A program made the position numbers and the translations under genes. Below, one piece after another: positions 14,371 through 15,479 of a stretch of 15,479 nt of DNA; the first letter of the stretch is position 1, and each line of letters starts with the position of its first letter. Origin of the DNA: Bordetella parapertussis (GTDB lineage Bacteria > Pseudomonadota > Gammaproteobacteria > Burkholderiales > Burkholderiaceae_D); NCBI GenBank assembly GCA_945883145.1, contig CAMCXB010000054.1, positions 1-15,479 on the forward strand. Reading direction: 5' to 3'. The notes below the pieces were generated by a model. It did not search any database. It was not told the origin of the DNA and saw nothing but the letters and a program-made list of their open reading frames with translations.

Positions 14371-15479
14371 TTAAGTATTCGGAGAACCCGATGCACTTGT
14401 GCCAGAGTCGGTGCCTTCCGGTGCAGGTGTATTAGTTGGGACCAGACGTATCACTTGTGTTTCACCTGGGACTTTCACACGCAATCCTTGCATATACATT
14501 TCAAGGTTGGGTAAACTCTCGGATCTCACCACATAAGGTGGTTTGCCTGTGAAAGCTTGTCCCACCATAGGACGTAGGCTAACTAATTTTGATTTGCCCG
14601 AACCATCGGTCACGCACACAGTGCCACCTTTAGGGCTGATGACAAATAAACGCGAGTCAGATTTACGTTGATAAGCAGGACTCCAACTTTTCAAATTGCC
14701 AGTTGCTGCTTCTGCTGAACAGCCTTCTTCACTAGCGCTTGCTACTTTAGTGGATTCTTGTTCTGTTGCAGGCTTTGAAGTTTCGGCAACGGCAGGTGCG
14801 GCAGCTGGTTTTTCAATTTTTTCAGCAGCTGGCTTCGCTATCTCAGGAGCAGGTTTTACGTCAACGGCTGCAGCTGCAACTTCAACCGGAGCCGCTACAG
14901 GTGGTGCAACTGGCGGTGCAACTGGTGCTTCAGGTGCAGCAACTTCTACGGGTGTGACTGGTAAAGGGGGTATAGGATCTACCGTCACTGCTTCAACTTG
15001 TGTTTCTTGTTTTACTTCAGCTTCGTCGGAAGAGCCGCGTAATTTTGCGTAAAAAGCTAACAAGATAGTCAAGGCAACAACTACATACATCACACGGTTA
15101 CGTCTAGTCGAATTGCGGGCGACATTCTCCATTCTTTCATCAGTCAAACTGATTTGATTGAGTTGAGCGTTGTAAGGTGTTTGACCTGGATAAGTGCGCA
15201 TACTTTCAGGCGCATCTTCTGGTACGGGCATGGTTTGATTGGCACCGTCACCGGTTACGACTTCTTCATAAGGCAGCTTTAAGGCCGCAGCATATTTACG
15301 AACAGCGAGCAATTTATGGGCAGGTGTATAAAAAGGCTTATCGCCACCTTCTTCCATATGGATGATTTGGGCGCGGGACAGAGTGAGCTGTCCGGCAATA
15401 TCGGTAATGGAGATGCCCTTACTCTCTCTGGCATCTTTCAATTTTTGACCGTCAATATGGAGTGACTCTAAATCAATAT
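14371..15479 (-). CDS. RodZ-like helix-turn-helix membrane protein, N-terminus outside window
   Basis: The last 368 residues are visible. The frame is open to the window edge, so the start lies beyond it; a TTG at 15441 is an internal codon (GQKLKDARESKG). The order is a cytoplasmic Xre-type helix-turn-helix (about 10-75, KDARESKGISITDIAGQL) and a polar linker. A single transmembrane helix follows at about 129-145 (RVMYVVVALTILLAFYA), preceded by basic TRRNR. Next comes a periplasmic Ala/Pro/Glu-rich stretch (about 170-245), then a small beta domain with VCVTDGSGKSK and GKPPYVVRSESLPNLEMYMQ, like the DUF4115 domain of RodZ. RodZ links MreB filaments to cell-wall elongation. The HTH differs somewhat from E. 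coli RodZ, so a RodZ-like protein is safer than RodZ itself. It has its own terminator. Confidence 0.75.
   Translation of the reverse strand, partial: IDLESLHIDGQKLKDARESKGISITDIAGQLTLSRAQIIHMEEGGDKPFYTPAHKLLAVRKYAAALKLPYEEVVTGDGANQTMPVPEDAPESMRTYPGQTPYNAQLNQISLTDERMENVARNSTRRNRVMYVVVALTILLAFYAKLRGSSDEAEVKQETQVEAVTVDPIPPLPVTPVEVAAPEAPVAPPVAPPVAAPVEVAAAAVDVKPAPEIAKPAAEKIEKPAAAPAVAETSKPATEQESTKVASASEEGCSAEAATGNLKSWSPAYQRKSDSRLFVISPKGGTVCVTDGSGKSKLVSLRPMVGQAFTGKPPYVVRSESLPNLEMYMQGLRVKVPGETQVIRLVPTNTPAPEGTDSGTSASGSPNT

Noticed and set aside
14696..15052. Plus-strand ORF rich in Ala/Gly/Ser/Thr
   Set aside because: It is the antisense reading of the Ala/Pro-rich linker of the RodZ-like protein, with no ribosome site or recognisable domain.

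Overview
The window reads as a moderately AT-rich proteobacterial chromosome, most likely betaproteobacterial. The evidence is gene content and style only: a BioD tail, a RodZ-like protein, a MoxY/MoxX-type two-component pair, a TonB-dependent receptor and a Liv-type ABC operon. No rRNA, tRNA, CRISPR array or transposase was seen. The one repeat-type element is a short REP doublet.

Layout. 1-246 (+) is the 3' end of bioD. It is followed by a REPIN-like inverted repeat (251-346) and a bidirectional terminator (364-399) shared with the convergent receptor gene. 424-2481 (-) encodes a TonB-dependent receptor closely resembling E. coli YncD/PqqU, the outer-membrane receptor for pyrroloquinoline quinone (PQQ). 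Just upstream of it, 2746-2820 (-) is a 24-codon gene for PqqA, the peptide precursor of PQQ, with its own ribosome binding site and terminator. Divergent from pqqA are a histidine kinase with a MoxY/LapD-type sensor domain and a LuxR-type response regulator (3084-5164, +), a type linked to control of PQQ-dependent alcohol oxidation. These four genes look like one PQQ acquisition, precursor and control locus. No quinoprotein dehydrogenase and no pqqBCDE lie in the window.

5203-6968 (-) holds a GAF-EAL c-di-GMP phosphodiesterase and a host-attachment family protein. 7205-7666 (+) is a small J-domain protein with a C-terminal membrane anchor, preceded by a leader ORF that carries the only good Shine-Dalgarno there. 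7671-14021 (-) is a six-gene operon in the order periplasmic binding protein, LivH-type permease, LivM-type permease, LivG-type ATPase, LivF-type ATPase, acyl-CoA ligase. It has a plausible sigma-70 promoter at 14173-14201 with an inverted repeat directly upstream. The set suggests import of a carboxylic acid, or a compound converted to one, followed by CoA activation. 14371 to the window end (-) is a RodZ-like cytoskeletal/transcription-factor-type membrane protein whose N-terminus lies outside.

A working model, which is inference, is that a PQQ-dependent dehydrogenase encoded elsewhere oxidises an alcohol or aldehyde in the periplasm, the kinase/regulator pair controls this, and the Liv-type operon imports and activates the resulting acid. 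The link between the PQQ genes and the Liv operon rests on proximity only; three unrelated genes lie between them.
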